Source of the DNA: Streptomyces sp. DvalAA-43
GTDB taxonomy: Bacteria > Actinomycetota > Actinomycetes > Streptomycetales > Streptomycetaceae
Assembly (NCBI RefSeq): GCF_900091725.1
Contig: NZ_FMBW01000040.1
Span: forward strand, 186,001-250,000
Direction of reading: 5' to 3'
Length of the DNA: 64,000 nt
Position 1 is the stretch's first letter. Each line of letters opens with the position of its first letter. Below are positions 55,447-64,000 of this stretch, piece by piece. The translations under genes were made by a program, and so were the position numbers. The notes below the pieces were generated by a model, which saw only the letters and a list, made by a program, of their open reading frames with translations, made no database searches and was not told where the DNA came from.

Positions 55447-56226
55447 TCAGCTCTCGGCGGGGCGCAGGCGCAGCCCCTGCATGCCGCCGTCCACGGCCAG
55501 TGCCGTTCCGGTGACGGAGGCGGCTGCGGGGCTCGCGAGGTAGACGATCGCGGCGGCCACCTCGTCGGCCGAGACCAGTCGTCCCAGCGGCTGACGGGCG
55601 TTGAGCGCGGCCCGCTCGGCGGCCGGGTCGTCGGCCTGGCCGAGGAGCCGGCCGATCCACGGGGTGTCCGCGGTGCCCGGGTTGACGCAGTTGACGCGGA
55701 TGCCCTCGCGGACGTGGTCGGCGGCCATCGCCAGGGTCAGCGAGAGGACCGCGCCCTTGCTCGCGCTGTACAGGGCGCGCTGCGGCAGCCCGGCGGTCGC
55801 CGCGATCGAGCAGGTCTGGGTGATCGACACGGCGCCGGGGCGGGCGGCCGCCGCGCGGCGCAGATGGGGCAGGGCGTGCCGGGCGGTGCGGACCATGCCG
55901 AGGACGTTGATGTCCAGGACCCGGGTCCACTCCTCGTCGGCGTTGTCCTCGACCGTGCCGATGGAGCCGATGCCGGCGTTGGACACGACGGTGTGGAGCG
56001 TGCCCAGTTCGGCGGCGGCCCGGTCGACCGCCTCGCGCACGGCGTCGTCGTCGGTGACGTCCGCCTTGACGGCCAGGACGCCCTCGGGGGCGCCCGCGGT
56101 CTCCCGGTCCAGTACCGCCACCCGCGCGCCGCGCGCCAGCAGCATGGTCGCGACGGCGGCACCGATGCCGGAGGCACCGCCCGTGACCAGGGCGCCCATC
56201 CCCTCGAAGTCGCTCGTTGTGGTCAT
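55447..56226 (-). CDS. Short-chain dehydrogenase/reductase
   Basis: This encodes 259 residues; the ATG at 56226 overlaps the dehydratase stop (ATGA). Classical [14 protein letters not shown] cofactor loop, NAGIG, the catalytic Ser in SIAATAG region and YSASKGA with Tyr-x3-Lys, ending [13 protein letters not shown]. Tight coupling to L-fuconate dehydratase suggests 2-keto-3-deoxy-L-fuconate 4-dehydrogenase or L-fucose dehydrogenase activity, both of SDR type in bacterial non-phosphorylative fucose pathways. Which step is open. Confidence 0.88.
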   Translation of the reverse strand: MTTTSDFEGMGALVTGGASGIGAAVATMLLARGARVAVLDRETAGAPEGVLAVKADVTDDDAVREAVDRAAAELGTLHTVVSNAGIGSIGTVEDNADEEWTRVLDINVLGMVRTARHALPHLRRAAAARPGAVSITQTCSIAATAGLPQRALYSASKGAVLSLTLAMAADHVREGIRVNCVNPGTADTPWIGRLLGQADDPAAERAALNARQPLGRLVSADEVAAAIVYLASPAAASVTGTALAVDGGMQGLRLRPAES

Positions 56227-57575
56227 CGGTTGGCCTCCTCGGTGCGGCGGGCCTGCCATACGGCGCCCTCCGGATAGCGGTGTGCGGCGATCGACGCGGG
56301 GAGCATCCGGGCGGAGAAGCCCGGGGAGCCCGGCGCGGTGTAGCGGCCGGCCTCGATCACGGTGGGGTCGGCGAAGTGCTCGTGGAGATGGTCGACGTAC
56401 TCGATCACTCGGTTGTCCCAGCTGCCGGAGACCGCCACGTAGTCGAACATCGAGAGGTGCTGCACCAGCTCGCAGAGTCCTACCCCGCCCGCGTGCGGGC
56501 AGACCGGTACGCCGTACTTCGCGGCGAGCAGCAGGATCGCCAGGTTCTCGTTGACGCCCGCGACCCGGGCCGCGTCGATCTGGACGAAGTCGACGGCCCC
56601 GGCCTGGAGCAGCTGCTTGAACACGACCCGGTTGGCGACGTGTTCGCCGGTGGCGACCTTGACCGGCTGACCGGCCCGGACGGCGGCGTGGCCGAGGATG
56701 TCGTCGGGGCTGGTGGGCTCCTCGATCCAGTGCGGGTCGTACGGCGCGAGCGCGGTCATCCACTCGACCGCGTCCGGGACGTCCCAGCGCTGGTTGGCGT
56801 CGACGGCGATCCGGATGTCGGGTCCGACGGCGTCGCGGGCCAGGGCCATTCTGCGGACGTCGTCCGGGAGGCTGCCGCCGACCTTCAGCTTGATCTGGGT
56901 GAAGCCGTCGGCGACGGCCTCCTTGGCCAGCCTGACCAGCTTGTCGTCGCTGTAGCCCAGCCAGCCGGGCGAGGTGGTGTACGCCGGGTACCCCTCGGCG
57001 CGCAGCCGTGCGGCGCGCTCGGCCCGGCCCGGTTCGGCGGCCCGCAGGATCTCCAGCGCCTCGTCGGGGGTGAGGGCGTCGCTGAGGTAGCGGAAGTCGA
57101 CGAGGGAGACGAGCTCCTCCGGCGTCATCCCGGCGAGGAACTCCCAGACGGGCCTGCCCGCGAGCTTGGCCGCCAGGTCCCAGGCGGCGTTGACGACCGC
57201 GCCGGCCGCCATGTGCATCACGCCCTTCTCCGGGCCGAGCCAGCGCAGTTGCGAGTCGTGGGTGAGTTCACGGTGCAGTACGGCGAGATCGGCCGCGGTA
57301 CGGGGCGCCGGGCGCCCCACCAGGTAGGGGCGCAGGGCCTCGATGGCGGCGGCCATCACCTCGTTGCCGCGCCCGATGGTGAAGCAGAAGCCATGTCCCT
57401 CGACGCCGCCACTGCCGCTCTCCGGTCCGTCCGTGCGGTCGGGGACATCGGTACGCAGGACGACGTAGGCAGCCGAATAGTCGGGATCGGGGTTCATGGC
57501 GTCCGAGCCGTCCAGTTGTTCCGAGGTCGGGAAACGGATGTCGTGGACCTCGAAATCCGTGACGGTCTGACTCAT
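56223..57575 (-). CDS. L-fuconate dehydratase (enolase superfamily)
   Basis: This encodes 450 residues, close to the usual length of 440-450. The N-terminal capping domain ([29 protein letters not shown]) is very characteristic of L-fuconate dehydratases. The barrel carries the KxK base pair in TQIKLKVGG, metal ligands in [16 protein letters not shown] and TGEHV, and the acid/base His in [12 protein letters not shown]. It converts L-fuconate to 2-keto-3-deoxy-L-fuconate. First gene of the group. Genes for fucose mutarotase, lactonase and the final cleavage enzyme are not present in the window. Confidence 0.9.
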   Translation of the reverse strand: MSQTVTDFEVHDIRFPTSEQLDGSDAMNPDPDYSAAYVVLRTDVPDRTDGPESGSGGVEGHGFCFTIGRGNEVMAAAIEALRPYLVGRPAPRTAADLAVLHRELTHDSQLRWLGPEKGVMHMAAGAVVNAAWDLAAKLAGRPVWEFLAGMTPEELVSLVDFRYLSDALTPDEALEILRAAEPGRAERAARLRAEGYPAYTTSPGWLGYSDDKLVRLAKEAVADGFTQIKLKVGGSLPDDVRRMALARDAVGPDIRIAVDANQRWDVPDAVEWMTALAPYDPHWIEEPTSPDDILGHAAVRAGQPVKVATGEHVANRVVFKQLLQAGAVDFVQIDAARVAGVNENLAILLLAAKYGVPVCPHAGGVGLCELVQHLSMFDYVAVSGSWDNRVIEYVDHLHEHFADPTVIEAGRYTAPGSPGFSARMLPASIAAHRYPEGAVWQARRTEEANR

Positions 57576-57594
57576 GTGCGCCCCCAGGGGAATA

Positions 57595-57689
57595 ACATCG
57601 GACCTCTGTTCTGGTCATCCGATGTATAGCGCCATCGAGGCGCCACCGTCCAGGGTTTGATGGAAATCGACCGGACACAGCTCGGATGT
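57595..57689 (-). promoter_or_regulatory. Cluster of CGGATGT-type half-sites before the dehydratase operon
   Basis: ACATCGGACCT (57595-57605), TCATCCGATGT (57615-57625, 10 of 11 matches to ACATCCGATGT) and CGGATGT (57683-57689) lie in the 256-bp gap before the dehydratase. They share the core of the palindrome at 50942. A repressor bound at 57595-57625 would cover the start region of the operon. Confidence 0.45.
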
Positions 57690-57831
57690 ATACGGAGTTC
57701 GATGCCCTGATTCGACCGGTGATGCACCCTCGCGGAACAGGTTCACCCGACTGTGTGCGGAGGCTGCGGCACACGTGGCCGGAAGCCGTAAGGTTGATGG
57801 GTACACAAGGGAACTTCGGAAGGAGGCCTGG

Positions 57832-58914
57832 GTGATCGAGCTCGAGGGGGTTCCCGAGCTGATCGACCCGGTCATGGTGGCCGCGTTCGAGGGTTGGAAC
57901 GACGCAGGGGACGCCGCCTCCACGGCGGTCGCGCACCTGGACCGGGAGTGGAAGGGCGAGGTCTTCGCGGCGCTGGACGCCGAGGACTACTACGACTTCC
58001 AGGTCAACCGGCCGACGCTCTGGCTGGACGACGGGGTACGCAAGATCACCTGGCCGACCACCAGACTCTCCGTGGTCCGCGTCGGCGGGGACAAGCCCCG
58101 CGACCTCGTCCTGGTCCGCGGTATCGAACCATCCATGCGCTGGCGCTCGTTCTGCAACGAGATCCTGGGCTTCGCCCATGAGCTGGGGGTGGAGATGGTG
58201 GTGGTCCTGGGCGCCCTGCTCGGCGACACCCCGCACACCCGCCCGGTGCCGGTCAGCGGAGTCACCTCCGATCCTGATCTGGCACGGACCATGGACCTGG
58301 AGGAGACCAGGTACGAGGGACCGACGGGCATCGTCGGCATCCTCCAGGAGGCCTGTACGCACGCGGGCGTGCCCGCGGTGAGCCTGTGGGCGGCGGTGCC
58401 GCACTATGTGTCGCAGCCGCCCAACCCGAAGGCCACACTCGCGCTGCTGAACCGCCTGGAGGACCTCATCGGTCTGCGCATCCCGCTGGGCGAACTGCCC
58501 GAGGACGCCCGCGCCTGGCAGGTCGGCGTCGACCAACTGGCCGCCGAGGACAGCGAGGTGGCCGAATACGTGCAGACGCTGGAGGAGGCCCGGGACACCG
58601 CCGAGCTCCCCGAGGCGAGCGGCGAGGCCATCGCCCGGGAGTTCGAACGCTATCTGCGCCGCCGGGACATCGGTCCGGGTCAGACGCCGGGCGGGCACGC
58701 GACCGAGAGCGGCGACGCCTCCTATCTGCGCGACACCTCCGGCGGCCGCGCCCGTCCGCCGAAGCCGGTCCGCCCCGAGACCGGGAGCGGCACGCCGTCC
58801 GCGGGCGGACCCGACGGGCAGCCACCGGCCGACCGGGAGGACGACGGCGGGGCCGACGACGGCCGGGACGGCGACGGCCCCGAGGATTCGTCGGAGGACT
58901 CCCCGGAGAACTGA
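57832..58914 (+). CDS. PAC2-family protein
   Basis: This encodes 360 residues. GTG at 57832 has AAGGAGG 5 bases upstream; a longer start 57 bases upstream has none. The PAC2 (proteasome-assembly-chaperone-like) domain spans about residues 1-270, with VMVAAFEGWNDAGDAASTAV, LVLVRGIEPSMRWRSF and HAGVPAVSLWAAVPHYV. The last 80 residues are Gly/Asp/Pro-rich and disordered. Actinobacteria have proteasomes, but a chaperone role of bacterial PAC2 proteins is unproven. The gene is close to mshC here as in other Streptomyces. Confidence 0.9.
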   Translation: MIELEGVPELIDPVMVAAFEGWNDAGDAASTAVAHLDREWKGEVFAALDAEDYYDFQVNRPTLWLDDGVRKITWPTTRLSVVRVGGDKPRDLVLVRGIEPSMRWRSFCNEILGFAHELGVEMVVVLGALLGDTPHTRPVPVSGVTSDPDLARTMDLEETRYEGPTGIVGILQEACTHAGVPAVSLWAAVPHYVSQPPNPKATLALLNRLEDLIGLRIPLGELPEDARAWQVGVDQLAAEDSEVAEYVQTLEEARDTAELPEASGEAIAREFERYLRRRDIGPGQTPGGHATESGDASYLRDTSGGRARPPKPVRPETGSGTPSAGGPDGQPPADREDDGGADDGRDGDGPEDSSEDSPEN

Positions 58915-58924
58915 CGGGACCGGT

Positions 58925-58960
58925 GGAGCGCCGGGCGGATACGTCACCGCCCGGCGCTCC
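58925..58960. terminator. Bidirectional terminator between PAC2 and GH31 genes
   Basis: GGAGCGCCGGGCGG (58925-58938) pairs perfectly with 58947-58960 over an 8-nt loop. It sits between convergent stops at 58914 and 58978. Confidence 0.85.
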
Positions 58961-58977
58961 CCTGCTGTCCGGGACAT

Positions 58978-61900
58978 TCAGGAACAGCTGAACCGGGCCG
59001 CGGCCCAGTCCCCGTGGTCACCGGTCTTGGAGCCGTTGGTGTCCGTGACCTTCAGGTGCACATGGCGCGCGCCGTCGAGCTTCACGTCGACCGGCACGGT
59101 CGCCGAGGCCCCGGTCACCTTCGGCGAGGTCCAGAGCACCTTGCCGTCCGCCTCGACGGAGAAGGCCACTTCGCCGTAGCCGTTGATCTCGTCGTCGATC
59201 CCCGCGTCGGCCGTGAACGCGGTGCAGCGCCCGCCGAGATAGACCTCGATGTCGGAGTCGGCATGGGTGCCTATCCCCTTCTCGTACGTCTTCCCGGCGA
59301 GGGTCAGCGGATGTCCGTCGGCCGCGCCCGACTCGCCGTTGCTGCGGTCCCGTTCGGCGGGTCCGTAGCCGTTGGTGGACGTCAGCCACGCCAGATCGCT
59401 GGCCCAGGCCTCGCCGGTGGGCGGCGGCGGCATGACTCCGGCGGCGAACCGCTGGGTGGCGGTCCGGGACTCGCCGGCCGAGCGGTAGCGGACGAGTGCG
59501 GTGATCCGTGCCTCGCCCGCCTCGGCGTCCTTCGCGGGGGTGACGGACACTTCGACCCGGCGCGTGGTGCCCGCCGGGATCCGGGCCACCTTCGCGGTCC
59601 GTGCGACCTGCCAGCCCTCGGGAACGTCCAGGCCGACCTCGGCGTCGGTCACATCGGTCCGGCCCGCGGTGACCTCGACGGCGACGGTGCTTCCGGCCCC
59701 GGCGCCGACCTCCTGCCCGGACGGGACGGAGACCACGGCGTCCGCCCCGGCGTTCCGCCCGCCGACCGCGCTGGTGTTCTTCAGCTTCACGGAGAACTTC
59801 TTGCCGGTGGACAGCGGCGCGGTCTTGATCTTCACGACACCGCCGCGGTCGTCCCGGTCGTACCACCAGCCCTGCTTCGCGGCCTTGAACGCGGCGGCGG
59901 AGCCCAGCCGGGGCAGCTTCCCGCCCAGCTCGACCGCGCTCGGGGCGGAGCCGGTGTGCACGGTGAACTCGTACGGGCGGCTGCTCTGCTTGCCGGTGAA
60001 CTTCCCCTCGCTCGCGCCGATCCGCACGGTCACGTCGCCCGCGCCCCGGACCGGTGCGGTCACGTCGGCGCGCTGGGTGGCGTACTTGCCGTCGCGGTGC
60101 TGCCGGGTGACGCCGTCGTCCTCGTACAGCGTGAAGGACGACCTGCCCTGCGGGTAGATGTCCCAGGCGAGCGGGGAGGCTGCGGTGCGGTCCTGGTACG
60201 AGCGGATACCGGGCCACATCGGCACACTGGCACCGCCCTTGACGAACAGCGGCAGGGTGTCGAGCGGGGCGCTGTAGTCGTCGAGGGTGACCGGGCCCTG
60301 GTAGGTGCGCCCGCTCCAGTAGTCGGTCCAGGTGCCCTTCGGCAGATAGATGCCGTCGCGCTCGGTGCTGTCCTGGTAGACCGGCGCGACGAGGAAGTCC
60401 TCGCCTGACATGAACTCGTACTTCGCCGCGTCCGTCGCCGCCTTGGGGTCGTCCGGGTATTCGAGGACGAGCGGGCGGACCATGCCGACGCCGGTCTTCG
60501 TCGCCTCGTGCGCGTAGGAGTACTGGTAGGGCAGCAGCGACTCCTTGAGCTTGAGGTAGTCGCGGTTGATGGTGGTGTACGGCTCCCCGTACCGGTAGGG
60601 CTGCTTGTCGCTGGCCGCCCAGCCGTCCATCGTCATCGTGGTCCCCAGGAACATCTTCCACTGGAGGTCACGGGTGTAGGTCTTGGCGCTGCCGCCGAAG
60701 ATGCCGTCGACGTCGCCGGTGGTGTAGGCGAGACCGGACATCGTGGCGCCCGCGTAGGTCGGGATCTGCCAGCGGATGTAGTCCCAGGTGCCGTACTGGT
60801 CGCCGGACCACTGCACTCCGCAGCGCTGCGCGCCCGACCAGCTCTCGGGGGCGTAGGTGAAGCCGCGGGCGTCGCTGTTGTCCTCGATGCCCCGGTACGC
60901 GTCCTTGCAGCCGTCCAGGGCGAACTTGTAGCCGGCGCCGACCCAGGCCACGTCCAGCTTGGCGACCCGCTGGCCGGCCTTGACCTGGTCGCCGATCTTG
61001 TCGATGCCGTCCTCGGTCCACAGGCCGAGCTGCATGCCGCGGTCCTGGAGGCCCTTGGCGGTCTCCGCGAGGTCCTCGTATCCGCAGCCATAGCCGTCGT
61101 TGACGAGCATCCAGCCGTTCGGCATGTCGTTCTCGACGTAGCCGTCGGCGACCTTCAGGGCGTCCAGGGTGCGGCGTTCACCACGGTTGGCGTTGTGCAG
61201 GTAGCAGTCGGCGTCGCCGATCTCCATGCCGTACACGGGCGGCAGGAAGGGCTTGCCGGTGAGCTTCGTGTACTGGCCGATGACCTCCTTGGCGCTGTCG
61301 CCCGCGAAGTAGTAGGCGTCGAAGCGGTTCTCCTTCACGCTGGTGGTCACCGGGTCGGTGAAGGCGTAGGTGTTGGGTGCGAAGGTGTTGCGGTAGACGC
61401 CGTAGCCGGCCGAGGAGAGGTAGAACGGCACCGAGTTGGGGTGGCCGCCGTCGTCCCAGTTGTAGTCGACGCCGACCTCGACGGTCTTGTCGCGGTGCGA
61501 GGTGTTGCCCCGGCCGTTCTGCATGCCGGCGCCGTAGAACTGCTCGTTGGCGCCGCGGGCCAGGGTCTGGGTGGTCCGCTCGCCGTTCCAGCTCAGCCCC
61601 TTGGTCTCGGACCAGACCCGGGTGCCGTCCGCCCGGTACAGCGCGAAGCGCAGGGGCGACTTGTAGGCGCGCAGGGTGACATCGGCGGTGGAGAGCTCGT
61701 AGCGGTCGCCGCGCTCCTTCCACCGGGTGTGCGGCGGCTTGCCCTGCGGCAGGACGATGTCGTCGCCGGCCGGGTCCGAGAACGAGCCGTCCGGGGCGAG
61801 TTCGATGCGGAAGGTCTCGGCGGAGACGAAGCTGACCCGCGCCTCGGCGGCGCCGGCCTTCAAGTGGTAGACGGCCCCGTCTGCGGAGAAACCGGTGAGA

Positions 61901-62022
61901 TCGCCGACCGTGGTGTCCGGTTCGGCGGCGCCGGCCTGGGTGGCGCCGGGGCCCGAGAAGACGGCGAGCAACCCCAGCAAGGCTGCAACTGCCGCCGTTC
62001 TGATGCGCGTTGATGATTGCAT
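58978..62022 (-). CDS. Secreted GH31 glycoside hydrolase with NPCBM module
   Basis: This encodes 1014 residues. Signal peptide (about 1-33, ending QAGAAEPD), N-terminal beta-sandwich, GH31 barrel (about 230-600) with the nucleophile region VAKLDVAWVG near residue 357, proximal beta domains, an alpha-galactosidase-NEW3-like domain (about 730-850) and an NPCBM-type C-terminal carbohydrate-binding domain (about 860-1014). GH31 enzymes are mainly alpha-glucosidases, alpha-galactosidases or alpha-xylosidases. The KLDVAWVGAG variant and NPCBM recall subfamilies active on alpha-galactosaminides or alpha-galactosides, so the usual alpha-glucosidase label is uncertain. The start lacks a Shine-Dalgarno site. 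Confidence 0.87.
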   Translation of the reverse strand: MQSSTRIRTAAVAALLGLLAVFSGPGATQAGAAEPDTTVGDLTGFSADGAVYHLKAGAAEARVSFVSAETFRIELAPDGSFSDPAGDDIVLPQGKPPHTRWKERGDRYELSTADVTLRAYKSPLRFALYRADGTRVWSETKGLSWNGERTTQTLARGANEQFYGAGMQNGRGNTSHRDKTVEVGVDYNWDDGGHPNSVPFYLSSAGYGVYRNTFAPNTYAFTDPVTTSVKENRFDAYYFAGDSAKEVIGQYTKLTGKPFLPPVYGMEIGDADCYLHNANRGERRTLDALKVADGYVENDMPNGWMLVNDGYGCGYEDLAETAKGLQDRGMQLGLWTEDGIDKIGDQVKAGQRVAKLDVAWVGAGYKFALDGCKDAYRGIEDNSDARGFTYAPESWSGAQRCGVQWSGDQYGTWDYIRWQIPTYAGATMSGLAYTTGDVDGIFGGSAKTYTRDLQWKMFLGTTMTMDGWAASDKQPYRYGEPYTTINRDYLKLKESLLPYQYSYAHEATKTGVGMVRPLVLEYPDDPKAATDAAKYEFMSGEDFLVAPVYQDSTERDGIYLPKGTWTDYWSGRTYQGPVTLDDYSAPLDTLPLFVKGGASVPMWPGIRSYQDRTAASPLAWDIYPQGRSSFTLYEDDGVTRQHRDGKYATQRADVTAPVRGAGDVTVRIGASEGKFTGKQSSRPYEFTVHTGSAPSAVELGGKLPRLGSAAAFKAAKQGWWYDRDDRGGVVKIKTAPLSTGKKFSVKLKNTSAVGGRNAGADAVVSVPSGQEVGAGAGSTVAVEVTAGRTDVTDAEVGLDVPEGWQVARTAKVARIPAGTTRRVEVSVTPAKDAEAGEARITALVRYRSAGESRTATQRFAAGVMPPPPTGEAWASDLAWLTSTNGYGPAERDRSNGESGAADGHPLTLAGKTYEKGIGTHADSDIEVYLGGRCTAFTADAGIDDEINGYGEVAFSVEADGKVLWTSPKVTGASATVPVDVKLDGARHVHLKVTDTNGSKTGDHGDWAAARFSCS

Positions 62023-62025
62023 AGA

Positions 62026-62038
62026 GCGCTTTTAGCGC
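62026..62038. promoter_or_regulatory. Inverted repeat just before the GH31 start codon
   Basis: GCGCT-TTT-AGCGC (62026-62038) lies 3 bases from the GH31 ATG, where a ribosome site would be expected, and none is seen. It may be an operator over the transcript start of a leaderless mRNA. Confidence 0.4.
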
Positions 62039-62062
62039 AACACCGAGCACTTGACCATGGAC

Positions 62063-62106
62063 AAAACGGAACCGGCCCTGAACTTCGTCGAGAAGTCCAA
62101 GGCCGG
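62063..62106 (-). terminator. Intrinsic terminator of mshC
   Basis: On the minus strand CCGGCC/GGCCGG (62072-62077 with 62101-62106) encloses ACTTC/GAAGT (62082-62086 with 62092-62096). It is followed by GTTTTG (T4 at plus-strand 62063-62066). It lies 51 bases past the mshC stop and upstream of the GH31 gene. Confidence 0.7.
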
Positions 62107-62156
62107 CTCCTGGGGAACACCCGGTGGGAATCAGCGGGTTGTCACCCCCTGCTGCG

Positions 62157-63386
62157 CTACAGGGCGACTCCCAGCAACGCGTCGACGGTGCGCGAGACGA
62201 GGCCGGGTGCGCCCTCGTCCGTACCGCCCTCCGCGTTCTGGCGCTCGGCCCAGCGGTCCACGGCGGCCAGTGCGGCCGGTGCGTCCAGATCGTCGGCGAG
62301 GGCCTCGCGGACCTCCTCGACCAGGGCCTCGGCGGGCAGCCCGTCGGGCCGGGAGACGGCGGACCGCCACCGTGCGAGCCGCTCCACCGCGTCGGCGAGC
62401 ACCTGGTCCGTCCACTCCCAGTCGGCCCGGTAGTGGTGCGAGAGCAGGGCCAGCCGGATCGCCGCCGGGTCCACGCCGTCGCGGCGCAGCGTCGAGACGA
62501 AGACCAGGTTGCCCCGGGACTTCGACATCTTCTCGCCGTCCAGGCCGACCATTCCGGCGTGCACATAGGCCTGGGCGAAGGGGTGCTCGCCGGTCAGCAC
62601 CTGGGCGTGCGAGGCGCCCATCTCATGGTGCGGGAAGGCGAGATCGGACCCGCCTCCCTGGACGTCGAAGCCCATGCCCAGGTGGTCCAGGGCGATGGCG
62701 ACGCACTCGATGTGCCAGCCGGGGCGGCCGGGGCCCAGCGAGCCCCCGTCCCAGCTCGGCTCGCCCTCGCGGGCGGCCATCCAGAGCATCGGGTCGAGGG
62801 GGTTCTTCTTGCCGGGGCGTTCCGGGTCGCCGCCGCGCTCGGCGGAGAGCAGCCGCATCGCCTCGGCGTCGAGGTGGGAGACCCCGCCGAAGTGCGGGTC
62901 GGTCTCGACGGAGAAGTAGACGTCGCCGTCGAGCTCGTAGGCGGCGCCCGCGTCGCGGAGCCGTTCCACGAGCGGGACGATGCCGGGTATCGCCTCCACG
63001 GCACCGATGTAGTGCTTCGGCGGAAGCATGCGCAGGGCAGTCATGTCCTCGCGGAACAGGGCCGTCTCGCGCTCGGCGAGCTCGGTCCAGTCCTGACCGT
63101 CGCGAACGGCCCGCTCCAGGAGCGGGTCGTCCACGTCGGTCACGTTCTGGACATAGTGAACCTGCCGCTTGGTGTCGAGCCACACGCGCTGAACGAGGTC
63201 GAACGCGTTGTAGGTCGCCGCATGACCCATGTGGGTCGCGTCGTACGGCGTGATGCCGCAGACATAGATGCGGGCGACGGGACCGGGGTCAAGGGTGATC
63301 CGTCCGCCGGTCGCGGTGTCGTGGATCCGAAGGTCGCGGCCCTTGCCAGGCAGGGCGGGGACCTCAGAAGCGGGCCAGGCATGCAT
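62157..63386 (-). CDS. mshC: Mycothiol ligase MshC (cysteine:glucosaminyl-inositol ligase)
   Basis: This encodes 409 residues, the usual MshC length and shorter than CysS. The ATG at 63386 gives the typical [16 protein letters not shown]. Class I tRNA-synthetase features: zinc Cys in VCGITPYD, the HIGH-like THMGHA, the cysteine site WHIECVA and KMSKS in [11 protein letters not shown]. It joins cysteine to GlcN-inositol using ATP in mycothiol synthesis. It lacks the C-terminal anticodon domain of cysteinyl-tRNA synthetase. Located between the SCO1664-like gene and the PAC2/GH31 genes. Confidence 0.95.
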   Translation of the reverse strand: MHAWPASEVPALPGKGRDLRIHDTATGGRITLDPGPVARIYVCGITPYDATHMGHAATYNAFDLVQRVWLDTKRQVHYVQNVTDVDDPLLERAVRDGQDWTELAERETALFREDMTALRMLPPKHYIGAVEAIPGIVPLVERLRDAGAAYELDGDVYFSVETDPHFGGVSHLDAEAMRLLSAERGGDPERPGKKNPLDPMLWMAAREGEPSWDGGSLGPGRPGWHIECVAIALDHLGMGFDVQGGGSDLAFPHHEMGASHAQVLTGEHPFAQAYVHAGMVGLDGEKMSKSRGNLVFVSTLRRDGVDPAAIRLALLSHHYRADWEWTDQVLADAVERLARWRSAVSRPDGLPAEALVEEVREALADDLDAPAALAAVDRWAERQNAEGGTDEGAPGLVSRTVDALLGVAL

Positions 63387-63540
63387 GCCACGAGCGTAAC
63401 CGGATGCATGTTCCGGATACGAACCGGATGCCGGATCTTGGCCGAAGAGGCGGTCTTGCGCCGCGTGGCCCCGTCTGCTGGGGTGCGGTCCCGGAGCCCC
63501 GGCCCGCATCCCCTCGGGCACCGCGTATCCCCTGCTCCGC

Positions 63541-64000
63541 TCAGACCGGCGGCCAGGGGATCGAGGGCCATTCCCCGCTCGGCTCCGGGTGCCGGCCCGT
63601 CGTCCGCAGCCCCGCGACCCGGCCCCGCAACGCCTCGATCTCGACCTCCGTGATCAGCTCGCCCAGCCGGGTGACGAGCGGGGTTCCCGGCGCGAGTTCC
63701 GCCTCCAGCCGTTCGACGACCTCGGCGGCCTCGGCCGTCAGCGGCTCCCCCGCCCACCCCCACAGCAGCGTGCGCAGCTTGTCGTCCGCGTTGAAGGTCA
63801 CACCGTGGTCGATGCCGTAGAGCCGGCCGCCGGGTGCGGGCAGCAGATGGCCGCCCTTGCGGTCCCCGTTGTTGATCACGGCGTCAAGGACGGCCAGCCG
63901 CCGCAGCCGCGCGTCGTCCGCGTGGACCAGCAGGGCGGTTCGCCCCTCGCCGACCTCGGCTCGGGCGACGGCCTTCCAGCCCTCCCCGGGCTCCTCGTCC
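63541..64000 (-). CDS. SCO1664-family, PI3/4-kinase-like protein (5' end outside the window)
   Basis: About 153 C-terminal residues are visible; the frame stays open to the right edge. The kinase-like core is seen as [18 protein letters not shown] (catalytic-loop Asp and Asn) followed by [10 protein letters not shown] (metal-binding Asp in the DFG-like position), a pattern of phosphatidylinositol 3/4-kinase-like and HipA-like folds. The family is known in Streptomyces beside mshC; its substrate is not established. The last 60 residues ([20 protein letters not shown]...) are helical. It starts 154 bp upstream of the mshC start on the same strand. Confidence 0.8.
   Translation of the reverse strand, partial: DEEPGEGWKAVARAEVGEGRTALLVHADDARLRRLAVLDAVINNGDRKGGHLLPAPGGRLYGIDHGVTFNADDKLRTLLWGWAGEPLTAEAAEVVERLEAELAPGTPLVTRLGELITEVEIEALRGRVAGLRTTGRHPEPSGEWPSIPWPPV

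Overview
The window is a high-GC actinobacterial chromosome segment, almost certainly from a Streptomyces. The evidence is the codon bias, the TAGGGT/TAGGCT-type -10 boxes, the complete Pup-proteasome system, a mycothiol gene (mshC) and a glycerol operon of gylR type. From memory, the run helY-tatC-tatA-pafCB-pafA-prcAB-pup-dop-arc-trmI-metH-gylR-glpFKD-mshC follows the Streptomyces coelicolor order around SCO1631-SCO1664. No rRNA, tRNA, insertion sequence, integrase, CRISPR array or phage gene was seen.

Left part (1-13,500). A partial membrane molybdopterin oxidoreductase and an SPW-repeat membrane protein are followed by an accessory catabolic cluster. On the minus strand it runs DUF917 gene 2, hydantoinase-like gene 2, NCS1 permease, hydantoinase-like gene 1, DUF917 gene 1. 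Divergently it has a PucR-type regulator and an allophanate-hydrolase-like amidase. This looks like uptake and breakdown of a cyclic ureide or (thio)hydantoin-like compound. One of the two hydantoinase-like proteins has lost ATP-site motifs and a core block. Next comes a flavin monooxygenase (SsuD-like) preceded by a 25-codon leader peptide ending Cys-Cys-Arg, which looks like a cysteine-sensing attenuator.

Central part (13,500-35,000). This holds the HelY helicase, a lipid kinase, TatC/TatA, two small conserved genes, the DNA-damage regulators PafC/PafB, two FKBP proteins, and the Pup-proteasome set: ligase PafA, proteasome alpha and beta, Pup, depupylase Dop and ATPase ARC. A divergent MFS exporter/LacI pair is inserted between pafA and prcA. 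The upstream regions of arc, pup and prcB share the same 9-mer GGTAGGGTC. Between prcB and pup there is a probable decayed remnant of an endonuclease VII-like gene. A ferredoxin, an anchored protein, the tRNA m1A58 methyltransferase TrmI, an M50/CBS protease, a RecB-like nuclease, an orphan response regulator and a peptide-binding lipoprotein follow.

Right part (40,000-64,000). This holds a HAD phosphatase, cobalamin-dependent methionine synthase, and the glycerol regulon (gylR, glpF, glpK, glpD) with near-identical GylR-type operators before gylR and glpF. A flavin oxidoreductase is followed by an L-fucose-type sugar acid locus: FadR-like regulator, ABC transporter, SDR and L-fuconate dehydratase. 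Last come a PAC2 protein, a secreted GH31 glycosidase with an NPCBM module, mshC, and the 3' part of a PI-kinase-like gene running off the right edge. Most operons end in strong hairpins with 12-22 bp stems.
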